DNA of 64,000 nt from Aplectana chamaeleonis (GCA_029168955.1 JAPDOI010000421.1:219501-283500); one strand, 5' to 3'; shown: positions 1 through 9,368, numbered from the stretch's first letter. The notes: a model not told the origin generated them from the sequence alone. Numbers and translations are program-made.

Positions 1-180
<180 letters not shown>

Positions 181-319
181 TGAAGGAATTTCGTGATAAG
201 AAGTTTGGTCGGTCTTTCAATAGAAATGGAGTGATAACGTGATAAGACTCATTAGAGCTCGAGAGACGTTGTGCCTCAGGTCTATCAGGGACCATATGCT
301 CCATGTGCGGAACACGATT

Positions 320-3300
320 TGAAGTGCGCCAAGCGCTGTATAAATTGGGCGGTTCCCAACTGGGAGTGCGTAGAGCGCCGTGAAAAGTGGACGGGGCAAA
401 AGTGTGTGTGTGCGTAGAGCGCGGGGAGAAGTGGACGTGACTCAGAAGGGAGTGCAAAGTGCGCCGCGAAGAGTGGTCGGGACCCAAATGGGAGTGCACA
501 ATGCGCCGGTAAAAGTGGGCGGGACCCAACTGGGAGTCCACAGAGCGCCGGGAACTGTGGACGGGACCCAAGTGGGAGTGCACAATGCGCCGGTAAAAGT
601 GGGCGGGACCCAACTGGGAGTCCACAGAGCGCCGGGAACTGTGGACGGGACCCAAGTGTGAGTGCACAACGCGCCGGTAAAAGTGGGCGCGACCCAACTG
701 GGAGTTCACAGAGCGCCGGGAATTGTGGACGGGACCCAAGTGGGAGTGCACAATGCGCCGGTAAAAGTGGGCGGGACCCAACTGGGAGTCCGCAGAGCGC
801 CGGGAACTGTGGACGGGACCCAAGTGGTGGTGCACAACGCGCCGGTAAAAGTGGGCGGGACCCAAGTGGGAGTGCACAATGCGCCGGTAAAAGTGGGCGG
901 GACCCAACTGGGAGTCCACAGAGCGCCGGGAACTGTGGACGGGACCCAAGTGTGAGTGCACAACGCGCCGGTAAAAGTGGGCGCGACCCAACTGGGAGTC
1001 CACAGAGCGCCGGGAATTGTGGACGGGACCCAAGTGGGAGTGCACAATGCGCCGGTAAAGGTGGGCGGGACCCAACTGGGAGTCCACAGAGCGGTGGGAG
1101 CTGTGGACGGGACTCAAGTGGGAGTGCACAATGCGCCGGTAAAAGTGGGCGGGACCCAACTGGGAGTCCACAGAGCTCCGCGAAGAGTGGGTCGGGACCC
1201 AAATGGGAGTGCACAATGCGCCGGTAAAAGTGGGCGGGACCCAACTGGGAGTCCACAGAGCGCCGGGAATTGTGGACTGACCCAAGTGGGAGTGCACAAT
1301 GCGCCGGTAAAAGTGGGCGGGACCCAACTGGGAGTCCACAGAGCGCCGGGAACTGTGGACGGGACCCAAGTGGGAGTGCACAATGCGCCGGTAAAAGTGG
1401 GCGGGACCCAACTGGGAGTCCACAGAGCGCCGGGAACTGTGGACGGACCCGCGTGAGTGCACAACGCGCCGGTAAAAGTGGGCGCGACCCAACTGGGAGT
1501 TCACAGAGCGCCGGGAATTGTGGACGGGACCCGCGGAGTGCACAATGCGCCGGTAAAAGTGGGCGGGACCCAACTGGGAGTCCGCAGAGCGCCGGGAACT
1601 GTGGACGGGACCCAAGTGGTGGTGCACAACGCGCCGGTAAAAGTGGGCGGGACCCAAGTGGGAGTGCACAATGCGCCGGTAAAAGTGGGCGGGACCCAAC
1701 TGGGAGTCCACAGAGCGCCGGGAACTGTGGACGGGACCCAAGTGTGAGTGCACAACGCGCCGGTAAAAGTGGGCGCGACCCAACTGGGAGTCCACAGAGC
1801 GCCGGGAATTGTGGACGGGACCCAAGTGGGAGTGCACAATGCGCCGGTAAAAGTGGGCGGGACCCAACTGGGAGTCCACAGAGCGCTGGGAACTGTGGAC
1901 GGGACTCAAGTGGGAGTGCACAATGCGCCGGTAAAAGTGGGCGGGACCCAACTGGGAGTCCACAGAGCGGCGAGAACTGTGGACGGGACCCAAGTGTGAG
2001 TGCACAATGCGCCGGTAAAAGTGGGCGGGACCCAACTGGGAGTCCACAGAGCGCCGGGAGCTGTGGACGGGACCAAAGTGGGAGTGCACAATGCGCCGGT
2101 AAAAGTGGGCGGGACCCAACTGGGAGTCCACAGAGCGCCGGGAACTGTGGACGGGACCCAAGTGTGAGTGCACAACGCGCCGGTAAAAGTGGGCGCGACC
2201 CAACTGGGAGTTCACAGAGCGCCGGGAATTGTGGACGGGACCCAAGTGGGAGTGCACAATGCGCCGGTAAAAGTGAGCGGGACCCAACTGGGAGTCCGCA
2301 GAGCGCCGGGAACTATGGACGGGACCCAAGTGGTAGTGCACAACGCGCCGGTAAAAGTGGGCGGGACCCAAGTGGGAGTGCGCAATGCGCCGGTAAAAGT
2401 GGGCGGGACCCAACTGGGAGTCCGCAGAGCGCCGGGAACTGTGGACGGGACCCAAGTGTGAGTGCACAACGCGCCGGTAAAAGTGGGAGCGACCCAACTG
2501 GGAGTCCACAGAGCGCCGGGAATTGTGGACGGGACCCAAGTGGGAGTGCACAATGCGCCGGTAAAGGTGGGCGGGACCCAACTGGGAGTCCACAGAGCGC
2601 TGGGAACTGTGGACGGGACCCAAGTGTGAGTGCACAACGCGCCGGTAAAAGTGGGCGCGACCCAACTGGGAGTTCACAGAGCGCCGGGAATTGTGGACGG
2701 GACCCAAGTGGGAGTGCACAATGCGCCGGTAAAAGTGAGCGGGACCCAACTGGGAGTCCGCAGAGCGCCGGGAACTATGGACGGGACCCAAGTGGTAGTG
2801 CACAACGCGCCGGTAAAAGTGGGCGGGACCCAAGTGGGAGTGCACAATGCGCCGGTAAAAGTGGGCGGGACCCAACTGGGAGTCCACAGAGCGCCGGGAA
2901 CTGTGGACGGGACCCAAGTGTGAGTGCACAACGCGCCGGTAAAAGTGGGAGCGACCCAACTGGGAGTCCACAGAGCGCCGGGAATTGTGGACGGGACCCA
3001 AGTGGGAGTGCACAATGCGCCGGTAAAGGTGGGCGGGACCCAACTGGGAGTCCACAGAGCGCTGGGAACTGTGGACGGGACTCAAGTGGGAGTGCACAAT
3101 GCGCCGGTAAAAGTGGGCGGGACCCAACTGGGAGTCAACAGAGCGGCGAGAACTGTGGACGGGACCCAAGTGGGAGTGCACAATGCGCCGGTGAAAGTGG
3201 GCGGGACACAACTGGGAGTCCACAGAGCGCCGGGAACTGTGGACGGGACCCAAGTGGGAGTGCACAACGCGCCGGTAAAAGTGGGCGGGACCCAACTGGG

Positions 3301-3412
3301 AGTCCGCAGAGCGCCGGGAACTATGGACGGGACCCAAGTGGGAGTGCACAACGCGCCGGTAAAAGTGGGCGGAACCCAACTGGGAGTCCGCAGAGCGCTG
3401 GGGGAAGTAACG
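320..3412 (+). repeat. 42-bp minisatellite arranged as an 84-bp dimer
   Basis: About 74 tandem units of 42 bp. Two alternating monomer types make an 84-bp dimer: one contains TGCACAATGCGCCGGTAAAA, the other CCACAGAGCGCCGGGAACTG, and both end in GGGACCCAA. The left edge (320-480) is degenerate, the core is highly homogeneous, and the right edge stops at a truncated unit near 3412. Because 42 is a multiple of 3, two plus-strand and at least two minus-strand frames stay open, giving an apparent 748-codon ORF at 1270-3516. This is a by-product of unit length, not good evidence for a gene. Related, more diverged monomers occur at 5742-5770, 8316-8452, 9901-10545 and 17097-17552 in the opposite orientation. 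Confidence 0.97.
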
Positions 3413-3632
3413 TGTGTCCTACAGTGCCTAGCAGGTGCGATGGGCAGAAAGGTCATGAACGGCCTGTCTTCGGGTCTATCCTAGACGGGGGGGGGGGGGC
3501 AGCCAAGACTTATTGATAGAAATAAACAAAAACTCTGATAAAAGATGCCTGATAGTGCTATCAATCATTGTTTTTATAAAAGCTCTACAAAAACACTTCG
3601 TTTGGTAGCATTACCACTCGTTTGTTCATTTA
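3413..3632. other. Unique-looking spacer with a G run
   Basis: Flank between the minisatellite and the next mobile element. It contains a run of about 12 G near 3487-3499. No coding or RNA feature was recognised. Confidence 0.6.
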
Positions 3633-3902
3633 CTCTGCCAATTCGAGACTTGATGCTTCGGGGAAAGCGGCCTTTATCACGCTCTGTTATCATTTGGCAT
3701 CAAATTCACCTTTAGCGCCGTCATCAAAGCTTATCCGCGCAAAGGGTGAATTTGCTGAGCGGTTGGATATCAACCAGCGCAAAGCGTGAAATTACTTCCG
3801 TTGCTGCCATCTCAGAAATTTCTAAACAAGTGAAAACATCTCAGCGAAAACATGATAAAACTATTGATCACGTCTCGATGTGTTTACCATGAGCACAGCA
3901 GG

Positions 3903-3937
3903 TATAGAAGCCGCCTCATCTCACTAGAATCCTCACT
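3903..3937 (+). promoter_or_regulatory. Putative TATA-Inr core promoter, module copy 1
   Basis: A TATAGAAG (degraded TATA box) starts at 3903. The initiator-like TCACTC places a +1 A at 3935, exactly 32 bp downstream, the spacing expected for a Pol II TATA promoter. Copies 2, 3 and 4 in this window keep the same 32-bp spacing with an intact TATAAAA. Function is inferred. Confidence 0.4.
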
Positions 3938-4130
3938 CGGCATTCTGATGCCGGCCCTGAAAGGTGACTCCGGGTCATTCTCCGGAGGCCAGCATAATTT
4001 TGGCTGCAGGGAGCATACAGTGGGTATCCTCACTGCGGGGGGGGGGGGGGAATTACGCCGCGGTCCGCAGAGGGTGGCTCCTCACCGCAGACCTCGGTGA
4101 AGATTACGCCCATGTTGCGGACAAGGCGAA
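3935..4130 (+). ncRNA. Candidate structured Sm-class-like RNA module, copy 1
   Basis: Downstream of the putative +1 (3935) comes a hairpin at 3938-3953 (CGGCAT, loop TCTG, ATGCCG) and a second, weaker stem around 3966-3980. AATTTTGG follows at 3996-4003; it matches the Sm-binding site consensus of spliceosomal and spliced leader RNAs. Then comes a weak stem around 4014-4028, a G tract, and a longer stem (GGTCCGC near 4060 pairing with GCAGACC near 4095). The order of 5' hairpins, Sm site and 3' hairpin is that of snRNA-like genes, but I do not recognise any known snRNA. The right end is arbitrary. It could equally be a transposon-internal sequence with fortuitous motifs. Confidence 0.3.
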
Positions 4131-4481
4131 GCTTCCTGTGCTGTGGACCTTCAAATTCGTGATCTTTTCGAGGTAAACTCACGCATTTTTCGAATTAAAT
4201 TCACCTCATTTTCGGGGTGAATTGGACCCTCTCTCGCTGCCAGTTCGCACCATTTTCACGTATCCTAGCGGCAAATTCACCTATACAGTGAATTTAACGC
4301 AGCAAATTAATACTTCATGCCGACTTGTACATGAGCATCAAGTCTCTTTTGCTGAGGCATCAAGTCTTGAATTGGTAGAGTAGTTTGCCTTGAATCGTGG
4401 GTGGCGCCCTCTCCGTCTAGGTGCCCTGTTTTCTTCTTCCTATCTCTGAAGGGAACCTTCGTTAAAATTAAATGAAATTAT

Positions 4482-5051
4482 CTGTTTTGCTTCGCAACGA
4501 GAGGTTCATGATTTGGCATAAAAAATAATTCTGAGAAACTCGTTAAAAGAAGTGAAATACTTGGTGCACTTGATTTGTCATGGGATTTAACACAGAAGAA
4601 ACACTAAAAGATCGATGAAATGATGTACCATTAATTTGGATGTGCGCTTTCTTACTAAAAATCGGAAAATTGAGTGTGGTTTTGAGAGGCCAAATCACGC
4701 GCGTTTTACAGAGCCCTGACATATGCACATAGATTCGTCAAAAATGAAATATAGGGTGGGAGCCACAAAATAATATTTCGAAGAGCTCAGACTTGAAAAC
4801 TCTAACTGTGAGCAATATTTGTTCTCAGAGAGCGCGAGATTAGCCCTTTCAAAACCACACTCAATTTTCCGATTTTTAGTAAGAAAGCGCACATCCAAAT
4901 CAATGGTACATCATTTCATCGATCTTTTAGTGTTTCTTCTGTGTTAAATCCCATGACAAATCAAGTGCACCAAGTATTTCACTTCTTTTAACGAGTTTCT
5001 CAGAATTATTTTTATGCCAAATCATGAACCTCTCGTGGCGAAGCAAAACAG
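4482..5051. mobile_element. Foldback element, 570 bp, long inverted repeat
   Basis: The left arm (4482-4701, starting CTGTTTTGCTTCGC) and the right arm (about 4833-5051, ending GCGAAGCAAAACAG) are near-perfect reverse complements around a loop of about 130 bp. No protein-coding potential. A transcript would fold into a long double-stranded RNA. Short ORFs here are arm shadows. Confidence 0.85.
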
Positions 5052-5059
5052 TTAGATAA

Positions 5060-5330
5060 TTATTAGCTGTGTTGATTTTCATTAGTTCATTTTTAAAGTT
5101 CAGTGAGCGTCGGAGGGTTTACAATAACATGTTTACATGTTTTTTCCAGCCTCCTGTCAAAAAATTTACTTCCAAGCTAAATTTTAGGTGTTGCAACAGG
5201 ATCGTGAATGCCGTCTGAAAAAAGGAGATCAACAGTTTTTCGACCAAAATCACGTGGTTTTCTCCATCTTTCTCGGGTGCCAAGAAACCATCCCGCAAGG
5301 ATCATCCCTGTGGTGATCCTAACGAGAGGT
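5060..5330. repeat. Dispersed repeat family H, fragment 1
   Basis: Shares blocks with 5810-5890 plus 6525-6593 and with 10610-10960. The shared text includes a TTGATTTTCATTAGTTCA-like block, AACATGTTTACATG, and a block around TTTTTCGACCAAAATCACGT. These copies supply an empty-site comparison for the TIR element at 5891-6524. Confidence 0.7.
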
Positions 5331-5389
5331 GGGGGGGGGGGTGACCCCACCACCACTGTTCGCAGTGGGGTCCACCCCACTGCAGACCG
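5331..5389. other. G run and GC-rich palindromic segment
   Basis: A G run (about 5330-5341) precedes the self-complementary GTGGGGTCCACCCCAC. It belongs to the 3' part of module copy 4 on the minus strand, as all four main copies carry a G/C homopolymer at this place. Confidence 0.5.
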
Positions 5390-5572
5390 TGGGGAGATGG
5401 GCCCATACTTGGGTACCACCTTCCCCTTCCCCAAGCTGTGGGGATATCCCCTCGGCAACAAAAATTATCCTCCGGTATCCGGTGGATCTCCTGGAAAGTG
5501 ACTAAGGCCTCCTTCCAGGTCCGGCTCCGAAGAGCCGACTGAGGCACAAGGTGAGATGAGGAGCCTTTTATA
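5390..5572 (-). ncRNA. Candidate structured Sm-class-like RNA module, copy 4
   Basis: On the minus strand TATAAAAGG begins at 5572. Its initiator TCAGTC puts +1 at 5540, 32 bp downstream. The first hairpin, 5522-5537, is CGGCTC, UUCG loop, GAGCCG, six perfect pairs. Relative to copies 1 and 2, two of those pairs have changed on both sides (A-U to U-A, U-A to C-G). A second stem pairs CCTGGAA with TTCCAGG. AATTTTTG, a perfect Sm-type site, lies at 5459-5466, followed by a GGGGATATCCCC hairpin. A C/G run lies further downstream at 5330-5341. The flanks are not the TIR element of copies 1 and 2, so the module is conserved independently of that element. Confidence 0.4.
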
Positions 5573-5809
5573 CCAGCAACATTGTTAATACCTTTGTCTA
5601 AACATGTCTATTTTCATACGCGTCTTGACATAGAACACGTAAAATAGGTTTTAACTTGCCCCAGTAAGCCAGAGCGGAACTTTAATAGGATATATCCTGA
5701 GTGAGAATTTTGTGCCGGTGGCAAATTATAATCCTATCTTTCTGCGGCGTCCTGCGCACTCCTCAAGTCCTATTTACACCAACCATCTCAAAGAGGAAAC
5801 AATCTTAGC
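5573..5809. other. No gene; one decayed 42-bp minisatellite monomer
   Basis: No coding signal is seen. Positions 5742-5770 match one monomer of the 42-bp family in the orientation of the loci at 9901 and 17097. Confidence 0.5.
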
Positions 5810-6087
5810 CGGAAGCCTATCATTAGCTGTGTTGATTTTCACTAGTTCATTTTCGAAGTTCAGGGAACGTCGGATGGTTTGCCATAACATCTCTGGCAAA
5901 CTGGGGCGTCGACAACAGGTTGATCCGCCCACCATGAGTCACCGCTGGCCAACGCGCCGATATTCGGCGGGGCCGTGGCCGCGAGCTATGCTCTGGTCGA
6001 TGTCGAGCTGTTGCACAGCTAGCGCTCTATACAAGGGAAGTATACGACGCATTTCTCAGGCATGCTGTGAATGATGAGAGCGCAGCC

Positions 6088-6109
6088 GGTTCAATTACCC
6101 AGGTTTGCG
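6088..6109 (+). ncRNA. Spliced-leader-like sequence A with GT donor
   Basis: Reads GGTTCAATTACCC followed by AGGTTTGCG, immediately followed by GT at 6110-6111 and then ACATTGG. Nematode SL1 begins GGTTTAATTACCC, continues AAGTTTGAG, and its RNA continues GTAAACATTG. The match therefore covers both the leader and the first intron-like bases. Downstream small hairpins are possible (CCAG-CAT-CTGG; GGTC with GACC), but I see no AATTTTTGG Sm site, so it is not a canonical SL RNA gene. It may be a TE-captured or decayed leader. Confidence 0.5.
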
Positions 6110-6184
6110 GTACATTGGCCCCGCCCAGCATCTGGAGGTCCTGCCTGTCCGGTGGTGACCCCAGTGGAGGCTGGGCGACCCAGC

Positions 6185-6298
6185 CGCGACGCGTGTTGGA
6201 GTGCCGACCGCGACGCGTGTCGGAGTGCCGACCGAAATGCGTGTCGGAATGGCGACCGCGACGCATGCCGGTGTGCCGACCGCGACGCGTGTTGGTGT
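6185..6298 (+). repeat. 24-bp tandem repeat, about 4.7 units
   Basis: Units of the form CGCGACGCGTGTYGGAGTGC plus CGAC repeat inside the TIR element downstream of the SL-like sequence. A related degenerate block lies at 11430-11500 on the opposite strand. Confidence 0.85.
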
Positions 6299-6774
6299 AA
6301 AGAAGTACCTAAGCTAGATGAAACAGTCCTGTAGGATGTGAACTGCTGCTAAATAGGTCGCTAAACGCGACACATCGAGTTGTCAACAGCCCGACAACAG
6401 GCGGACGTCGCTGGGAAAAGGGCAGGTCTCGGGTTGACAATACGCGCGATTTGACTTGTCAACAGGGTGCGGTTTATGAGATGACAACTTATCAACCTGT
6501 TGTCGACGCCCCAGTTTGCCTGAGATGTTTACATGTTTTTACCCGTCTTGACCCTCAAAATTGAGGTTCCGCTAAAATTGAGCTTTCAACTCCAAAATTC
6601 CTGAAAGTTTAGGTTCCTGGCAAAAGTAAAGATTTGGCATGGCCATTTTTTCGAAAAATTAGAAATATACTCAGTTAAAAGGGGAAGGTAAAGAGAAATA
6701 AAAAAAAGTTTTGAAATATTCCTGAGAACGATTTGGCGTAGAATAATTTGATTTTTGGGAAATGTAGTGAAATA

Positions 6775-7701
6775 TCAGGTTGTCCGATAAGTTCTTGCCG
6801 TTTTTTTTTAAATTTTTTTATAACTTTATTTTTAAACATAAAATAACAACAATTTAATCAATAATGTATTCTCCGTTGTTTGTTATGACTTGCTCCCAAC
6901 GTTCAACGAGTTTTTCGATTCTTCTTCGGTAGAAATCGTCCGGCCTCGATTCGAAAAATTCTTCTAACCACACCCGTAATTCGACGTCATTATTGAACGA
7001 AACGCCGCGCAAAGCGTTTGAAAGAGATAGGAAGAGGTGGAAATCCGATGGCGCTAGGTCTGGAGAGTATGGAGGATGTGGCAGCACTTCCCAACCAAGC
7101 GTTTGAATCGCCTCCTTGGTCATAATGGCAATGTGGGGACGGGCATTGTCGTGTTGCAGAAGGACGCCATATTGCCTATCAGGTCGTTTTTGCTGGATGG
7201 CGTTGTTTAATCGTTGCATCTGTTGAACATAAAGTTCCGCATTAACTGTTTGGTTGCGAGCAAGCAATTCCCAGTGGATAATGCCTTCCCAGTCCCACCA
7301 TACGCTCTTCATCAAACTCACTTGGTCGCCCGGAACGAGATGCGTCCTTGAGGTCGAAATTGCCACTTTTGAACTTCGCAAACCAATATCGAGCAGTTCT
7401 TTCAGCTATGGCACCCTCTCCGTATACGGCACAAATCTCTCTAGCAGCTTCCGTGGCTTTGGCACCTCGGTTAAACGCAAAAAGTAGATGGTGTCGAAAA
7501 TGCTCGTTTTTGTCGACTTGACACTCCATTTAAATGCTCTAAAAATTAACAAAAACTAATCGAAACAAAAAAACTAAATAAACTTTCTTGTAGAGCGAAA
7601 AATTCTCTTTCGAAGAACACAAAACATTGTACCAAAAAATTTCATTTCGATCGCTAATTTTTTAATTTAAAAAAACGGCAAGAACTTATCGGACAACCTA
7701 A
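6775..7701 (-). mobile_element. Mariner transposon, internally deleted, 927 bp
   Basis: The terminal inverted repeats begin TCAGGTTGTCCGATAAGTTC (left) and TTAGGTTGTCCGATAAGTTC (right, on minus), the usual mariner TYAGGTTG form. TA at 6773-6774 and 7702-7703 is the target duplication. The transposase lies on the minus strand and has lost its centre. A full-length mariner is normally about 1.3 kb. It sits inside the left arm of the foldback element, so it inserted later. Confidence 0.95.
6854..7529 (-). pseudogene. Mariner transposase pseudogene (D,D34D family)
   Basis: Two minus-strand ORFs in different frames. The 5' one (7529 down to 7242) starts MECQVDKNEHFRHH and holds the N-terminal helix-turn-helix DNA-binding region up to SGRPSEFDEER. 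The 3' one (ends 6854) resumes at SVWWDWEGIIHWELL and carries HDNARPH and YSPDLAPSD, the second and third catalytic aspartates at the expected 34-residue spacing. The stretch between them, which normally holds the second DNA-binding part, the linker and the first catalytic aspartate, is deleted, and the junction near 7310 also changes frame. The enzyme cannot be functional. The element could move only by transposase supplied in trans. Confidence 0.93.
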
Positions 7702-8209
7702 TAGTTGAAAGCATGATTCGGCAGTCGAGTTTGAACCTACTATTGATAAGAGTTGTGCAAAACGAGAGATCGCATTGTATGAGCTTATCCGTAGAACATA
7801 TCAAAGCAAAATCACGCGTGTTATGGAACAAACAGTTGATTTTACTTCATTTAATACGAGAAGACTGCGGCATTCCAGCTCCCGAACGAGCTTTTACTGC
7901 TTGCCTTATCACGCGTGATTTTGCTTCGATATGTTCTATGTTATAAGCTCATACAATGCGATCTCTCATTTTGCACAACTCTTATCAATAGTAGGTTCAA
8001 ACTCGACTGCCAAATCATGCTTTCAACTATTTCACTACATTTCCCAAAAATTAAATTATTCTACGCCAAATCGTTCTCAGGAATATTTCAAAACTTTTTT
8101 TTTATTTCTCTTTACCTTCCCCTTTTAACTGAGTATATTTCTAATTTTTCGAAAAAATGGCCATGCCAAATCTTCACTTTTGCCAGGAACCTAAACTTTC
8201 AGGAATTTT

Positions 8210-8530
8210 ATTTATTTTTCCTGAAGGCTTCCTTTCTAACATGATTTATGCCTGGTGGTGTTGATTCAAAATTCAAAGTAAACGCACTGATGCCCTGCCC
8301 CCCCCCCCTCCCCCTTCTATGACGTCCCGCGCACTCCCATCAATGTCCTGCACACTTTCTATGACGTCCTGCACGCTCCCACTAATGTCCTGCACACTTT
8401 CTACGGCGTTCTGCGCACACCCATATGGGTCACAAGCACGCTCATGCCGATCAGTTTTTCCGCACCTTCCTTCAGAAATTTTCTGGCGTCAGCTTGGAAG
8501 AGAAAAAAGTGTCAGCCTGGATATGAGCAC
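8210..8530. other. Non-coding spacer with C run and minisatellite fragment
   Basis: A C run at about 8298-8308 is followed at 8316-8452 by about three decayed monomers of the 42-bp minisatellite family, in reverse orientation to the 320-3412 array. No gene. Confidence 0.7.
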
Positions 8531-9368
8531 CTATGCCAATTCGAGACTTGACGCCTCAGCAAAAGAGATTTGATACTCATGTACAAGTCGTCATGAAGTC
8601 TTAATTTGCCGCGTTAAATTCACTGCATGGGTGAATTTGCCGCTAGGATAGGTGAGAATGGGGTGAATATCCCGTGGAAATGGTGCGGACTTGCAGCGAG
8701 AGAGGGTCTAATTTACCGCGAGAATGAGGTGAACTTACCTCTAAAAATGGATGATTTCGCCTCGAAAATTTCACGAATTTAAAGGTCCACAGCACGGGAA
8801 GCCCCGCCTTTTCCGCAACATGGGCGTAATCTTGACCGAGGTCTGCGGTGAGGAGCCATGCTCCGCTGACCGCGGCGTAACTCAACCCCCCGCCGTGAAG
8901 ATACCCGTTGTATCCTCCCAGCAGCCAAAATTATGCTGGCCTCCGAAGAGTGACCCGAAGTCAACTTTCAGGGCCGGCATCAGAATGCCGAGTGAGGACT
9001 CTGATGGGATGAGGCGGCTTTTATACCGGCTGTGCTCATAGTAAACACACCGAGACATCATAAATTGTTTTATCATGTTTTCGCTGAGATGTTTTCACTT
9101 GTTTAGGAATTTCTGACATGCCAGCAACGGCGGTAATTTCACCCTTTGCGCTGAGTGATATCCAGCCGCTCAACAACTGATATGCATTAACATGTTAGCG
9201 CTGGCGGTATTTTCACGCTTTGCGCTGACTGGTATCCAACCGCTCAGCAAAATCACCCTTTGCGCGGATAAGCTTTGATGACGGCGTTAAAGGTGAATTT
9301 GATGCATTATGATAACAGAGCGTGATAAAGGCCGCTTTCCCCGAAGCATCAAGTCTCGAATTGGCAGA
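8531..9368 (-). mobile_element. TIR element (MITE-like), copy 2, about 838 bp
   Basis: Near full-length inverted relative of the element at 3633-4380, with the same termini (right end GCATCAAGTCTCGAATTGGC as read on plus). No clear TA duplication is left at the ends. It carries a better preserved TATA box than copy 1. No transposase ORF. Confidence 0.75.
8830..9025 (-). ncRNA. Candidate structured Sm-class-like RNA module, copy 2
   Basis: TATAAAAG begins at 9025 on minus. The TCACTC initiator puts +1 at 8993, 32 bp away. The first hairpin is CGGCAT-TCTG-ATGCCG, as in copy 1. AATTTTGG lies at 8925-8932, followed by the 3' hairpin GGATAC-aacg-GGTATCC, which is perfect here and imperfect in copy 1. 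A downstream hairpin GGAGC-atg-GCTCC is specific to this copy. No known RNA family was recognised. Confidence 0.35.

Larger units (their letters stand above)
3633..4380 (+). mobile_element. 748-bp TIR element (MITE-like), copy 1
   Basis: The left end begins CTCTGCCAATTCGAGACTTG and the right end is its near-perfect inverted complement (about 24 bp, 2 mismatches), ending at 4380. TA dinucleotides at 3631-3632 and 4381-4382 fit a 2-bp TA target duplication, as in Tc1/mariner-type and related elements. No transposase ORF is present, so it is non-autonomous. Copy 2, in inverted orientation, occupies 8531-9368 and is similar over its whole length. The interior carries the TATA/Inr/hairpin/Sm-like module described separately, and a G tract at 4036-4050. 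Confidence 0.8.
5891..6524. mobile_element. 634-bp TIR element carrying a spliced-leader-like sequence
   Basis: The ends are 34-bp inverted repeats with a single mismatch (GGCAAACTGGGGCGTCGACA at the left, its complement at the right). The surrounding family H repeat reads TAACATGTTTACATG when uninterrupted (5115 and 10690). Here it is split after TAACAT and resumes with ATGTTTAC, giving a 2-bp AT duplication. There is no transposase. The interior holds the SL-like sequence (6088-6109) and a 24-bp tandem repeat (6185-6298). A related but one-ended copy lies at 11206-11640 on the other strand. Confidence 0.8.
6594..8209. mobile_element. Foldback element interrupted by mariner
   Basis: Left arm 6594-6774 plus 7704-about 7840, right arm about 7911-8209. 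The arms are near-perfect reverse complements over about 300 bp once the mariner is removed. The outer ends are AAAATTCCTGAAAGTTTAGG and its complement. The structure resembles the foldback at 4482-5051 but the sequence differs. The central loop is about 70 bp and non-coding. Confidence 0.85.

Noticed and set aside
1270..3516. 748-codon ORF of 14-residue repeats (GRDPTGSPQSAG type)
   Set aside because: Unit length of 42 bp keeps several frames open on both strands at once. No promoter, splice sites, signal peptide or unique domain, and the decayed copies elsewhere show no sign of coding constraint.
3935..4130. Identification of the module as U1, U2, U4, U5 or SL RNA
   Set aside because: None of the diagnostic sequences of these RNAs, such as a 5' splice-site- or branch-point-pairing segment, is visible; only the general layout matches.
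3633..4380. Solo LTR interpretation of the element with TATA box and initiator
   Set aside because: The ends are inverted repeats with TA flanks, not TG...CA with a 4-6 bp duplication, and there is no primer binding site or poly(A) signal in the expected place.
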